Source: Ovis canadensis
Taxonomy: Eukaryota > Chordata > Mammalia > Artiodactyla > Bovidae
Assembly (NCBI RefSeq): GCF_042477335.2
Contig: NC_091250.1
Coordinates: 59,093,384-59,157,383 of the forward strand
Reading direction: 5' to 3'
Length of the DNA stretch: 64,000 nucleotides
Shown piece by piece: positions 1 through 11,814 of this stretch. The position numbers and the translations under genes are program-made. Within the stretch, counting starts at the first letter, position 1. The number at the start of each line of letters is the position of its first letter. Under the pieces are notes generated by a model. That model had not been told where the DNA came from, made no database searches, and worked only from the letters and a program-made list of their open reading frames with translations.

Positions 1-324
1 TGATTGAGATGATTCTCAGAGAGTTTAGATATTGAAAATAACTTCATATTTGAAATATTTTATATTGACTAATATACATATAAAAAGTTTATTTTCACTT
101 AGGTAAATTTTTCTCTTTTACTTTTTCACTGTGTCTGTAGTAAAATGATTTTCATTAAAAACAATGACCACACTGAAAAATCCCAAAGCATTTTATGAAT
201 AAAAGAAACTTTCAAATGTGTTTCCTCTATTTGTAATGTTAAATGTGACTTTTCTGCATAACACTTCCATAAAACACTTCTGTTGAAATTTGATGAGTTA
301 CTGTTGAAATATAACTCTGTATTC
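1..324. other. AT-rich unique sequence, no gene
   Basis: I see no repeat of a family I recognise and no exon-like signal. The only open frame, on the minus strand at 126-326, is short and low in complexity. Confidence 0.5.
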
Positions 325-820
325 ACTCATTCATTCATTCAACAATTACTTGCTAAGTGTGTATTAAGTCCTAGCATCCAGCTTTTTCCTAGGTATATGA
401 TTCTGCCTGCATAGAGCTCACAATCAATCAGAGAAGACAGACTCTAAACCAGAACTCATATGAATTGTGTATTAAGGTATTAGAAGCATTGGATGTCCTG
501 GCATCCATCATGAACTCAGATCTACAAACAAGAAAATTTTTAGAGAAAGGGAGTGAAGTTAAAGTGAAGGCCTGAAGGGTGAGGAGATAATAGCTAGAAA
601 ATAAGGTGATAGGGAGGAGGTTCCAGGCAAAACCAACCATACATGTGAAGGTCCAGAGGAGAAAGAGAACGAAGCACCTCTGAGGAACTAGAGGTAGTCA
701 GAATGCCTTGAATCTAGAGAGCAAAGAGAAGAACGAAGATGGGTGAAGCCAAAGAAGAGGGTCCAGTGTGGAGGCTACATCAGATCTGTTAAGGACCTGG
801 AACTTGAATGGCTATTTCCA
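325..820 (-). repeat. Old L2-type LINE 3' end, antisense
   Basis: The left part shows the signature of the L2 3' terminus in reverse: an ATTCATTCATTCAAC stretch followed by the complement of the transcript-end block (growth of CTAAGTG, a GAGCTCACA block). A purine-rich stretch to the right resembles the inner part of the same element. It is strongly diverged, so the inner boundary is uncertain and a different ancient family cannot be excluded. A younger BovA SINE lies immediately right of it. Confidence 0.55.
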
Positions 821-834
821 AACTTGTTAATGGG

Positions 835-1034
835 GCTTCCCAGGTGGCACGTTAGTAAAGAATCCACCTGCCAATGCAGGAGATCCAAGACTCAGGTTTG
901 ATTCCTGAGTTGAAAAGATCCCCTGGAGAAGGGAATGGCAACCTACTCCAATATTCTTGCCTTGAAAATCACATGAACAGAGGAGCTGGTGGGCTACAGT
1001 CCAGGCAGAGTCAGACACGACTGAGTGACTGAGC
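835..1034 (+). repeat. BovA SINE with target-site duplication
   Basis: Full-length tRNA-Glu-derived ruminant SINE. The tRNA-like head (GGCTTCCCAGGTGGC, then a B-box-like region near 895) is followed by the conserved GATCCCCTGGAGAAGG block and the GACTGAGTGACTGAG tail. Flanking copies AAACTTGTTAATGGG (820-834) and AAATTTGTTAATGGG (1035-1049) differ at one base, as expected of an L1/BovB-type endonuclease insertion. Confidence 0.93.
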
Positions 1035-1049
1035 AAATTTGTTAATGGG

Positions 1050-2640
1050 CTAATCAAATATGCCTATATGAAGGATGTTTCTTGGCTGCCTTCTTTGAAG
1101 TCTAATAGATATGCTAACCAACAGACTTAGCTTTGACTTTTACATCTTGCAGATGTTTGATATACTTTCACTGAGTTGAGTATTTCATGCATAATCTCCT
1201 TTGTTTTATATTTAGAGCCTGCCACCTTCCAAAAAGATTTGGGACACAGTGCAGATAATAAAGTTATGGTAATGTTTTTTATTTTCTCAAAAACTCTTAT
1301 ATTTCTAAAATCAGAAGACTTGCAATGAGTGAATTCTTTACTTTCCCCTAAATAATGCTTATGGATTTCTACTCATTGTGAGTTCTCTGAGCCTGGGGAT
1401 GATGCTTAGTATTAATAGATCTCATTTAGTAACAAAGGAATAAATGAATGAATGTTTTATTGAAGGTATAAGGTATAGAAGACTTGCATGTAATGGCAAG
1501 TATTAGATCAAGCACTGAGCAGCCTTGTAGTTGGGTGCATGACATAATCTGTGTGCAAAGGCCCTTGCAAACAAATAGGGGAGATCAGATGCCCCACAGA
1601 CACATGAAAAGATTCATTCTATCACATATGTACCATAAACTGAAGGTTGAGCATGATAAGCCCTGTATAAGAGGAATAATGTATACAGCACCTAATGCAA
1701 GACACAATTTATTTTATTTTTCCTCAAATCAACCCAGTTTGTAAAAGTTCAGATGCTTTTCCAAACCAAATCCAAACTCTAAAGCTTTGGCTGTTTCTTA
1801 GTCATTGCTTATATTACAGTTTTGAAAAATCACTGCAGTATGACTTAATTAATTGTCCTGTCTTTCAGTTTTCCATCAAAAGTAGATGAATACCTATGGA
1901 TCTCACAAATCAATGAGCCCTGGAACTTCCTACAGATAGATTAGCACATCTGTAGTTTAAAACCAGGTTGCATTAGGAGGGAAAAATATATTCCCATGAG
2001 GAATGTTTAAGGGATCAATTCATAAGCAAAGAAAACATGCTATTCTCAGCAAGGAAACGATGTATTTTGCTTCTGTTGCTATGATTAATTACACACCACA
2101 ACTCTGAGAATGTTTTTAAAGGGCCATAGTCAATCTTTTAAGACCCACAAGTTGACCTGCATTAAACGCTGAGGAGGGACTGCACACTAATTCTAAGCAG
2201 CTTTGGCTAACAGGCCTGTTGTGTGAGAAATTATGGATAATAAAAAAAAACACACAGCCTTTGTGTAACACTTAGAGTCAGCAAAGTTGCCCCACCTTTT
2301 GTGACTGATGCCACTAATGAATCACAGTTAAAACAGTCCAATATCTTTCCAGAGAGTCCCACCAATCACACTGTAGTGAAAATGAGAATGAAATGGGCTT
2401 CAGTAAAATTTCAAGGCGGCTCATATTCTTCCAGATTCCTCCTTCTAACCAATACATGCACAAATGTGTTTCTAAGAAAAAAAGTACTCATTTTATATCT
2501 CATATTGTTGTTTTTTTTTTTAATCCTGATGTGATATGTAAGGCCTTGTTCAATCAGTTACACTTTGTATCAATGACCAAAAAGAAAAAGGAAAAAAGCA
2601 TATTCTTTCAAAGCCAGGACATATGTGCAATTTCTCTCTT
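1050..2640. other. Unique sequence, no gene; possible conserved segment
   Basis: No family-level repeat and no coding exon seen. Two overlapping plus-strand frames (1484-1889, 2301-2659) have no recognisable protein features and no splice context. The stretch 2040-2420 is less AT-biased, free of repeats and contains homeodomain-type cores (ATTAATTA near 2083), so it could be a conserved non-coding element; this is inference only. Confidence 0.45.
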
Positions 2641-2960
2641 TGCTCCTCTTACTATCTGACCCTTCTATCTTTCATTTTCCCTCCTCTGCTGAACTCTCCA
2701 CTCCTAGGTAATGCGTCAGAGCCTCCAAGTACCACGCCTTGTCCTGAAGCAACCTGACAATTTGTTGCACCAACTCCGTGGTCTTCACATTTTGCAAAAT
2801 GAAGGTTCCTGGCCACATCTTCTCAGTGAAGTGTTCTCACTGTGACCTCCTACCTACTCTGTGTCACCTTATTTCATTTGTTCTTTATTATGCTTTACCT
2901 GCAAGAGTAGGAAGTGGGCCCTAAGTGCTGATTTTTCACTCCTCACCTCTGAACAACTTT
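2640..2960 (+). repeat. Possible old L2-type remnant, sense
   Basis: A pyrimidine-rich stretch with the order typical of the L2 3' half: a CTCAGTGAAG..TGACCTCC block at about 2820-2850 followed by TTATTTCATTTGTTC. Divergence is high and the polyA-proximal L2 signature is missing, so the call is tentative. Confidence 0.35.
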
Positions 2961-3855
2961 CCCCTACCACATGAAGCTATGTTCTCCTACCTAGAACTAT
3001 ATAAATAATAGTCAATTTGGTTTCAATTTCAAGCAGATGAACCCTGCCTTTACACAGTGACCCCTGGCAATCATAAGAAATGAAGCATGTGCTCTGCCCA
3101 CCCATTTGTGGAGAAAGGTTGGAGACACCTATTCTGTCCGTTTTTTTCCCCATCTTTCAAGCTCTGTTGGCACTGGTGCATTCCTAGCAATGACCTGGAA
3201 TAGGACCTTGAAAAAATACAGAATCAATTCCCACTTGTCTACTTCACAGACATCTGGATAAAGGGAAATTATTTGAAAACCCTGAAGTTTAAAGACCTAC
3301 AACCTTACTACCATAAAGGCTTAAGGCTTCATTTCTGCTGCTTCAAATATTCCATACTGGGGCAGTGTGGAGGCTGATAGAGAAGAAGGATTAGTAGCCT
3401 GAAGAAGTATCCTGTGCTGTGGAATGTTGAAGTATTTTACATTTCTATTACCTGATATCTTAGCACAAGATCCTCAACAGCTTTTGGTTCTCTATAGATT
3501 TTTGCTGTATAATTTAAGGTATGGGTATGGTCCTTGATTTTTCAGAATTTAGGATCAAAGACAAAAGCACAGATGCATACAAATGCATAAAATACTCAAA
3601 TTATCTGGTTTAATCTTAACGTGAGTCTGAGAGATTTAAAGAGTGCTAAGTTGTGAAGAAAAAAATAGACACTGGCAAGGTTTCTATTAAAAATGTCATT
3701 CCTTCTTGCCTCACTGACCTTGCATGTTCTTCCTTTTCCCTCTACTTAACCTTCAGGAATTATCTCGGCTCTTTCTTTTTCTTAGGATTCTTTCTGTTCA
3801 TGTTTTTGATTCACAAGTCCCCTTTTCGAAAGGGGCACTTCTCCGTTGATATATT
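2961..3855. other. Unique sequence, no gene
   Basis: No repeat family recognised. A 96-residue plus-strand frame (3653-3943) runs into the transposon fragment to its right, is rich in Phe and Leu, and has no domain I recognise; I treat it as chance. Confidence 0.45.
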
Positions 3856-3857
3856 CA

Positions 3858-4020
3858 TCCCTCAGTATTCCCGGGGAGTTGGTTCCAGAATATCCCCATG
3901 GATATCAAGGTCCATGAATGCGCAAGTCTGTTATCTAAAATGACTCAGTCAGTTGCCTACCTGTATCCACAAGTTATGCATCCATGTTTTCAACTTTGAT
4001 CTGCATTTGCTTGGATTTTC
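3858..4020 (+). mobile_element. Degraded Tigger-like DNA transposon fragment
   Basis: The CCTCAGTATTCCCGGGGAG..TTGGTTCCAG start, a GGATATCAAGGTCCATGAATG segment and the later GTATCCACAAGTTATGCATCC piece match the layout of a non-autonomous mariner/Tigger-type element of mammals, in which the terminal and subterminal parts are brought together by internal deletion. The right part is interrupted by the BovA at 4045. Family name not certain. Confidence 0.5.
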
Positions 4021-4044
4021 TGCCTTGGAAACCAGGGATGTGGG

Positions 4045-4162
4045 TGTGTATGTGCTAAGTTATATCTGACTCTTTATAACCCCATAGACTGTAGACTGTC
4101 AGGCCCCTTTGTCCAGGGAATTTTCCAGGCAAGAATACTGGAGTGGGTTGCCATTTTCTAAT
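4045..4162 (-). repeat. Truncated BovA SINE, antisense
   Basis: Antisense BovA tail (GTGCTAAGTTATATCTGACTC) through the AAGAATACTGGAGTGGGTTG block; the tRNA-like head is absent. About 118 bp remain and it is clearly diverged, so an older Bov-tA copy. Confidence 0.85.
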
Positions 4163-6334
4163 ACTGAGGGTCATCTGTAATATGAATGCCAAATTCTATG
4201 TTGATTTCAAACTACAGACCTGAGAACCTTGAGGAAAGAAATTTTGTCTCATTCTTTCTTTTTCTTCTCTTTTATTGGGCAACAATCTTCCCATATGTAC
4301 ATTAATAAGTTATTAGTTGAAAGTGCATCATGAAGACATGTAATTAGAACATGATACAGTAAATATTTAAGACAAGCTCAGTTAAAGGTTAGAAGTAGGA
4401 ACCAGTAGAGATTAAATGGAAATGGAGATGGAAGAAGAATGCCACTTTGTCAGTGTTGAAACAGAGGTGACATCCTTCACAGGATTGCCATTTTACTTTT
4501 TACCACGTTAAAGAGTATAATCCTTAGTACAAAGATGAAAGTAAGACATTTTGTCAAACTTGCTTTCTAATTATAATAACTCAGAAAACTGAAACAAATA
4601 AAAGTTGTAAAATGAAGGGAAGCCAAGGAAAATGTGAAAAAAATAAATCTGAAATTATTCTTCCATGGAGAGTGTGGAGAAAAAGTCCATTTGCTATACA
4701 TTACTTTGTCAGTATTTTTTAATAAGTATTGGGAATGTAATTAGGCTGATGGGTTAAACACTCACGTTGATAACAGGAGCATGGACAGGGTATAATATGG
4801 AGAAATTATACAACATATTTACCAAATGTAATGGACTGATTCTATCACCATATTTGTAGACCATAATAAAATGTGTGCTTGACTAACAGGTATTTTACCT
4901 TAAAGTGCTTTTCTTAGTGTATTATAAACTTATTTTCTGACACTGGTTATTACTTATTTCTACAGCCTTTATTATAGGAGCAGTTAAAGAGTAACTTCCA
5001 CTCTTAAAAAGGTTGATTTGTTTTGTTCCAGGAAGGAGTCTGCTGTGAAATGTTGAGACAAACTCTAGTTAAGGGCAGCTGCCACGGAACGATAGAAATC
5101 ATTCATTTCCTTTGCATGCTACCCATCCTTTTATTTGCTCATCTTTCTTACAGTGTAAGTAATTGGTTACAAAGTCAATATTCTCACTTGCCTATTTTCA
5201 GTGCTCTTTATTTAATTATGATTTTTTAATCCCCTCAATTCAAGAGCTAGCCAATGGTAGGCACAATCATGGATATCTACAGACAGGAGAGGAAAATAGG
5301 ACACAGCATAGTGATTTTACCCATCTTAGAAGATTGGATAATTTCCTCTCATGCACTGAGAAGCTGGGTTAACTTATTTAATTGGTCACTGCTAAAACAT
5401 TTACCTCATATGGACATACATTATGTGCTTAGAGAAATTCTTGAGTTAATAGATGAAAAGGCTTTTATTCTGCACGCTTTAATATATTTTAAAATATTTT
5501 GGTTATTGAGGTTTCTTGTACTTAATCCAGTCTTTTACTTTTTCTTTCATGGGAGAAAAAAAGGGCAGGTCTAAATGCAAATTAACATTACTGTTTAAAT
5601 ATCACAGACCATTTTCTCTGAGCCCAGTTACAATAACTAGTAATTATAAAAATTGCTTGCCTTCGGCTTCCGGCTAAGCCAGTGCTAAACTTGTCCTTTT
5701 ATTAGATCTGTCAGACTGAGTTAATTATCTTTATGATAATAGATGTGCCTTACCTCCAACAAAACAAATACACTTATAATTAGCTTTTTAGTTAGATTTT
5801 TAATTTATTTATAAAGAATGTTTGTTTTCCTTCTTTTTTGCTGCTTCGAAAGAGACAGGATAGAGAGTGGAGGTCTTTCTGTTTATCAGGTTACCAGCCT
5901 GCTTACTAGTTTATAAAGGAAGAGAAAAAAAAGGACTCATTGTGTTTAATCACCAGATTCAGTATTCTGTAGCACATCACGCCCCTTCCATGTTACATCA
6001 ATTCAACTCCAAGGCATTTTATTTTATGTCACATACACAAAAAGGGACTCTTTATCTGCCTTCTTAACAAAATAGTGTTATGGAAGCTATTATATGGAAA
6101 TATTAACAAGTATGAATTGAAAAGCTTCCTGTATCACAGCATAGCTGCCTTAAAAATCAAATCATCTTATACTGTCCCCATATTTTTATGGCTCTTGCTC
6201 CTCTTCCATCTATGCCCAGCATGTTTCAGAATATTACACAAATGCCTGCAATGAATTCTTGGAGGATGTCTATGCCAGGAGTAGAAAGGGAGAACATTCT
6301 TTGGTGTCACATCAAACAAAGCTGGGCTGTCCTT
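4163..6334. other. Unique AT-rich sequence, no gene
   Basis: About 2.2 kb without a recognised repeat. Open frames at 5023-5574 and 5867-6067 have no family features. The part 5580-5830 keeps a non-random look (TAATTA at 5722-5727, GATAAT, a short GC-richer patch around 5660-5690) and could be a conserved regulatory element, though nothing here proves it. Confidence 0.45.
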
Positions 6335-6540
6335 GGTTCTGCTACTCACAAGCTGTGTGACTTATACAAGTTGTTTAACCTCTCTGAGCCTTGGTTTCCT
6401 CATCAGTATAATGAGAATAATGCCTAATTTAGTAGGGGATGTTGGAGGAATTAAAGAGAAAGTATGTAGCCGTCTCAGCAGGGTGCCGGGCAGAGTTTAC
6501 AAGCTCAGTAAGGAGTGGTTGCTATTATTGGTATTAGAGT
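6335..6540 (+). repeat. MIR SINE, sense
   Basis: Shows the MIR core order: CTACTCACAAGCTGTGTGAC, then GTTGTTTAACCTCTCTGAGCC, TTTCCTCATC and a 3' part around GTGCCGGGCAGAG. Well preserved for an ancient mammalian tRNA-derived SINE. Confidence 0.85.
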
Positions 6541-6737
6541 CATGGAGGAGTGTAGATGTCTAGAGAATGTGAAAGTAGTATTACAAACTAAATATCATTT
6601 CATAAGTTTTATTTTATATGGAGATATGTTTTCTGCTGGATTGTAAAAACAGGCATCCTGGATTATCTAGAAATTCACTCTAATGCTAATTAAATAATGA
6701 AAACACACTGCAAAGAAGCAATTTCCTATAGTTGCCA

Positions 6738-6745
6738 TGACGTCA
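6738..6745. promoter_or_regulatory. Palindromic CRE-type site TGACGTCA
   Basis: Perfect 8-bp CREB/ATF consensus in repeat-free sequence (6541-7200). CpG-containing CREs are depleted in AT-rich DNA, so retention is mildly notable. Whether it is bound is unknown. Confidence 0.35.
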
Positions 6746-7204
6746 GCCTGTTCTATGCTGGAAATGGACCGCCTTCTCTCTCAACCTTATTACAGCAGAA
6801 CACAACTCATTTCTTTTTCTATCTGTAAACTTACCAACTCACTCATTTCACTTTGAAATTTTCCATTGGTGGAAAGTTCCCCTCCAGCTACTTTTGATCT
6901 CCCAAATATAGAGATCTTTGTTAGGATAGCAAAGATCTTTATTCACTCAATGTGGGTCCTAAAGATTCCACGTCAGATTTATCCAGGGTAATGCTCATTC
7001 TATTTGCAAGCCATTAGTAATGAGTGATCATTACCCTGATTGCTGGCCAGCAGAGTGATCCCAGGTGATAAACCAGCACTTTGATCTTGTTGCCAGGTGC
7101 TCAAACATTGACAAGAAAGTATGGGTGGGATGTTAGAGAGACAGGCAGAGGGCAGTGGAGAGGCTCCTAAATTCTCTTAAGCCAAGCACCGGTGCCTGCG
7201 TGCC

Positions 7205-7370
7205 AAGTGTGGACAGTAGGCCACCAGGCCTCTCTGTCCATGGGATTCTCCAGACAAGAATATAGGTCCTCCTCCAGGAATCTTCCTGACCCAGGGCTCA
7301 AACCCACCCCTCTTACTTCTCCTCCATTGGCAGGTGGGTTCTTTACCACTAGCACCATCTGGGAAGCCCC
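7205..7370 (-). repeat. BovA SINE, antisense, old
   Basis: Antisense order: diverged GTGGACAGTAGGCCACCAGGCC tail region, GATTCTCCAGACAAGAATA, CTTCCTGACCCAGGG and the head complement CACCATCTGGGAAGCCCC. A deletion of the CTGGAGTGGGTTGCC block explains its short length. Confidence 0.85.
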
Positions 7371-7625
7371 TGAGCCCAGCATGCTGGTTCCTAATCCTTG
7401 ACTGATTTGTTTCTATAGGTGCTTTAGGAGTTTGGGTATCAAGAAGCCAGATGTGCTAATTCAGAGACCAGAAAAGGTCTATGATATCAGATATCCAAGA
7501 TTTTTGCACTCAGGTCCTTCTGCCATCTACATCATATTCTCATAAAACTAGATGACAGTTTTTCTTGTAACTCAGAACCATAGAAACCACTCTCAAATTG
7601 CTCAGTTTCATCCCATCATGAAATT
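7371..7625. other. Unique sequence between SINEs
   Basis: Nothing recognised. The last 11 bases (ATCATGAAATT, 7615-7625) are the left target-site copy of the following SINE. Confidence 0.5.
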
Positions 7626-7841
7626 GGGCTTCCTCAATGGCGCAGTGGGTAAAGAATAGGCCTGCAATGCAGGAGACACAAAAGACAAGGGTTTGATCTT
7701 TGGGTTGGGAGGATCCCCTGGAGGAGAAAATGGCAATCCACTCCAGTATTCTTGCTGGGAATTCCCATGGACAGAGGGGCCTGGTGGGTTACAGTCCAGT
7801 TTGTCTCAGAGTCGGACATGACTGAGCACACACTGGACTGG
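7626..7841 (+). repeat. BovA SINE with perfect TSD
   Basis: Full-length copy from GGGCTTCCTCAATGGCGC to the GTCGGACATGACTGAGC tail. The 11-bp duplication ATCATGAAATT is perfect (7615-7625 and 7842-7852). Confidence 0.93.
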
Positions 7842-7852
7842 ATCATGAAATT

Positions 7853-8610
7853 ATATGGATTTTTTTCTTAAAATCAAAGGTCTCTTTTGTTTCTTATTTT
7901 CCCTAAATAGGAACATAGGTCTTTATTCCCAGGTCCTTTACTTGGTGTTGACATTATGACATTTGGGGGAACATTTCTATAATCTGTACTTTAGCCCTAA
8001 GTGCCTAGAACTGTTCATTCAATTATTCAACAGATTTCTTTTTTTCTTTTTGTCAAATCAGTGTGCTGCTTATAGGGTGTATAGCAGTAAAACGTTACAC
8101 ACTTTCTGTGTTCTCTCTCTGAATCCCTACCCTTGCCTGTTTTTGAAAAGGATGAACTGTGACATAAATACCATCCAGTAGCAACAACAACAGCATGGTG
8201 GATGCACACTTGGCAATAATCCTGAGAAAAAGAATACTTGAGTTTTAGATAATGACATTAGAAGAAAATTTTATCAGACAGATGCTGGATAATTGGAATT
8301 TGGGATGTTGTCAGTAACTTCAGCATTTTTAAATTAGCAAAACCATTTATAAAACAATATAAATATTTTAGCAGCAAAGAAAACAAAGATAGGTGCTTAG
8401 TAAAGATACCTAAATTTTATATTATCCTGAAAATGTATACATATATCATCTACTCAATTCAAAACATGCTAATTAGGGTGTGACTATATACCAGGCAATT
8501 ATAGTCACTGGGTATTATTAGTGAGCAAGGAATTACTGAACAAAGCTGCTGTATCATCTCATAGCCTTTCATTATGTCTGTGTATAAGATGGTATAATAC
8601 AAAAAAGGTA
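7853..8610. other. Unique sequence, possible faint L2
   Basis: No gene. The stretch around 7990-8060 (CATTCAATTATTCAACAG) hints at an antisense L2 end, too weak to call. Confidence 0.4.
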
Positions 8611-8803
8611 AAAGTGAAAGTTGCTCAGTCGTGTCCAACTCTTTGTGACCCCATGGGCCGTATAGTCCCTGGAATTCTCCAGGCCAGAATACTGGAGTGG
8701 GTAGCCTTTCCCTTCTCCAGGGGATCTTCCCAACCCAGGGATTGAACCCAGGTCTCCCCCATTGCAGGTGGATTCTTTACCAGCTGAGCCACAAGGGAAG
8801 TCC
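8608..8803 (-). repeat. BovA SINE, antisense
   Basis: AAAGTGAAAGTTGCTCAGTC tail at left, CTTCCCAACCCAGGGATTG box, then head complement CAGCTGAGCCACAAGGGAAG. A short second-monomer scrap (GAATACTGGAGTA) follows at 8804-8818, as in the composite copies elsewhere. Short ATACAAAAAA motifs on both sides may be the target duplication. Confidence 0.92.
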
Positions 8804-8884
8804 GAGAATACTGGAGTATACAAAAAAAGCCCTCTCAAACCGGATCAGCTTGTCAGATTAATCAGCCTCTCCATTCCTCTTTTA

Positions 8885-9014
8885 TTTTTTTATTTTTTTT
8901 AATTTTTATTTTTACTTTATTTTACTTTACAATACTGTATTGGTTTTGCCATACATTGACATGAATCCGCCACGGGTGTACATGAGTTCCCAATCCCGAA
9001 CCCCCCTCCCACCT
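8885..9014 (-). mobile_element. Bovine L1 3' end, 5'-truncated, antisense
   Basis: T-rich left end (polyA tail complement) followed by CAATACTGTATTGGTTTTGCC, ACATGAATCCGCCACGGG and CCCCCCTCCCACC, the antisense 3'-terminal region of the ruminant L1. Only about 130 bp inserted. Flanking CCATTCCTCTTTTA (8871-8884) and CCATTCTTCTTTTA (9015-9028) form a 14-bp duplication with one mismatch, so it is young. Confidence 0.88.
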
Positions 9015-9028
9015 CCATTCTTCTTTTA

Positions 9029-10899
9029 AAACGTACAGACCACTGACCTCAGCACACTAAATGCTTACAACTGGTTGATAAAAAACAAATTGTGTGTATT
9101 TCTAAAACATTTTTGTGTGCTTCTTTTGCTTTTTAGTATAATTATGTGAGTTAATTAAATTGGTAAACCAATTACACATGAGTGTAAAAAAGATCTGTAG
9201 ATTCTATAAAGCTAATTGAAATGCTTTAAAGACTTGAGGAGGATGAGTCACTAAAATACACTTGGTGTTGAAATCACCATGTGTACAATAAATGCTTATG
9301 CACCATCACATGTATCTGGTGATGGGGGTGCCCTCTAGATACCTATGATGGCTAGGTCTATGGACTACTGAGGTCTGGAGGGAAGAGTGTAGATCTTAGG
9401 GAGCTTGAAATATGGAAGCCTTCTTCAAGTAATTTTGATGAATATCCTAAAAAAATGAAAAGTAATAATTCACATTCTCAGTTTCACAAGAAATTAAAAA
9501 TGTCTTCATTTATCCCTCATGAATTAATTCATGAATTAAATATTTTGGTGAAAAGAATTTTTTAATAGCTGCTAGTAAGACTAAGTGAAGGAAATGCAGC
9601 TGAATGTAAAAAGGCCAATCTTGCCTTCCTTTTCTTTCTTTTGTGTAAATCATTTGGGGCTTTTCTTTGCTACTGCTGTGCTCCAATGAGCCAATCTGAT
9701 CTCCAAGTCATTATTACCTTTTTTGCCTGAATGGCAGGGCTACATACAAATAGAACTTGTAGTGTAATTCTACACTTGTATTAACACTCATTCCTCTCCA
9801 CTTTATTTAAAAGTAATGATGCAGAGAGGTCCAAAAATAATATTAGACTCTAGCAGCTTGCTGGCAAGACCATTCATTTCTTTGTGTCCTGCATTTCCTT
9901 AGCTGTCAGTCCCATGGGCTTAAAGCTCTGGCAGCTAGTTTCACTACTGATGCATTTTAGAGATTTATTAGATAGAGGTGGGGGATGGTCTTCCATGTAA
10001 TTTTAACAAGTCCCATCTCCTGGTGTCTACAGTTTCTTTCTCAAAGCTAGGTCTCACATCCTCTCTTTGTCTCCTTTACCTTCTCTGGCTACTGCTTGTT
10101 CCTGTTATGTCATTTCCTGAAGGGCACTGTTGAGGCACTTTGCAAATTTGTGGGACAACTTGCTCATCTTCTGGAGACCTCATTAACAGAAGCTGTGTTC
10201 CAGGCAGTGGTAGGGAGAAAACTGTCTTTCCCTTTTAATTCCAGGTATACTTTGTTATGTTGGTATCCATTCAGAGCTCTTTGTGCCCCTAGGAAAATTC
10301 AGAATTGATACCAACCCTTTTGGTTTACAGTTTTAGTACCTGCCTGTCCACAAATTTCTGAGACGAGTATGATAAGATGAACATGAGACATATTTAAGTA
10401 AAATCCAGGCACTACACATTACTTCCTTGTAGAAAATGCCTCCTATCTGAGCAATGATTATCTACTTGACTCTCTTTCCATGGGCTAAGCATAACATGGA
10501 CCTACAAAGTCTAACACAGTAGAAAAATGCTTCAGCCAGGCTGGGAGGAGGCGCTAGCAGAGAAAGAAATCCCTCTCTCTATTTAAAGGGAGTATCCTTC
10601 GATTTGAGCCAATTGTTGTCATGCTAGGATGTGAGCCAAATATAATCAGATCTAATTTTTTTGGTAAAGCTCAAATCCAGACTTTTATGTGTACTTGCTT
10701 GATTTTTGAATCTTGGCAACTAATTCAAAATTATTAAAAGTCCTGGCCAAGCACAATGCATCTCCATTTGGTTCCTAAGTACCTAGTAAATGATGTCTGA
10801 CTTAGATCATTATTTCTCAAGCATTTCCACCCCAAATCCCTTAGTTAGAGAATCATGGAAGTTTTCTCCTGGGAGACTATGAAGTGATCACCCTCTAGT
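9029..10899. other. Unique sequence, no gene
   Basis: About 1.9 kb without a repeat I can name. 9080-9290 carries TTAATTAA-type homeodomain cores (9151 on) and a consensus AP-1 site TGAGTCA (9244-9250); 9590-9830 is also of balanced composition. A 70-residue frame at 10096-10308 has no domain. Confidence 0.45.
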
Positions 10900-11275
10900 T
10901 TTTCTATTTGGGCACAATTGCTTTACAATGTTGCATTAATTTCTGCTGTACAGCAACATGAATCAAACATTGTATACATATATCCCCTCTCTCTAGAGCC
11001 TCCTTTCCACCCCTTCATCCCACTTGTCCAGGTCAGTCTAGGTCACCACAGAGCACCTAACTGAGCTCCCTGTGCTATGCAATGTGTTCCCACTAGCCAT
11101 CTAGTTTATACATAGAAGAGTACATATGTCAGTCCATTCCCCTGATTCATCCCACCTCCTTTTCCCCAGCCATGTCCACGTGTCTGCTCTCTACATCTGT
11201 GTCTCCACTCCTGCTCTGCCATAGGTTCATCTGTACCATTTGTCTAGCTTCCACATGTATGCACTAGTAAAATGA
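10900..11275 (-). mobile_element. Artiodactyl L1 3' UTR, antisense
   Basis: GCTTTACAATGTTGCATTAA..TTCTGCTGTACAGCAAC, GAGCTCCCTGTGCTATGC and CTAGCCATCTAGTTTATACA follow the order of the antisense 3' UTR of the older cetartiodactyl L1 lineage. No polyA end or target duplication seen; it is a decayed piece. Confidence 0.75.
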
Positions 11276-11577
11276 AGCCTCAGGATTCTATAGTTTATCT
11301 CATGATCTCACACATACACCCTGTAAAGGTCTTTACTCAAGTTTTCTTTTAGGAAACTCTTTACTTCTCTATAAACTAGATTTCTTCAACTGGTCAACAT
11401 AACCACTCAGAAAAACATGACCATGCCCAAGGTCTTACATTAGTAAGATTAGCTTAGGGTTAAGCTAGAAGTTAATACGTTCAATAAATATGTCTGAAAC
11501 AACTTTTTTGTGCAAATAACAACATTTGGTTTGCAAATCTGTTCCTTAAGGATTCTTTGGCCTGGTAGAATATGTAA

Positions 11578-11765
11578 CGGCTTCCCTAGTGGCTCCGTGG
11601 GAAACAATCTGTCTACCAATGCAGGGGACATGGGTTCGATCCCAGAAGAGAATATGGCAACCCATTCCAGTATCCTTGCCTGGGAAATCTCATGGACATA
11701 GGGGCCTGGCAGGCTACAGTCCATGGGGTCCCAAAAAAGTAGGACACAGCTAAGTGACTAAACAA
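11578..11765 (+). repeat. BovA SINE, sense
   Basis: CGGCTTCCCTAGTGGCTCCG head, diverged GGGTTCGATCCC box, CCTGGGAAATCTCATGGACA block and CTAAGTGACTAAACAACAAC tail. Missing the second GATCCCCTGGAG block by internal deletion. Confidence 0.9.
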
Positions 11766-11814
11766 CAACAGCAAGATTATTTAAGGAGGGTATGGCTAAA
11801 AAAGAGGGAAATTA

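Noticed and set aside
835..1034. tRNA genes inside SINE heads
   Set aside because: BovA heads derive from tRNA-Glu but do not fold into complete tRNAs; the same holds for all copies here.
5254..5574. 106-residue plus-strand frame in unique DNA
   Set aside because: No family features, overlaps other short frames, AT-driven composition; no splice or promoter context.
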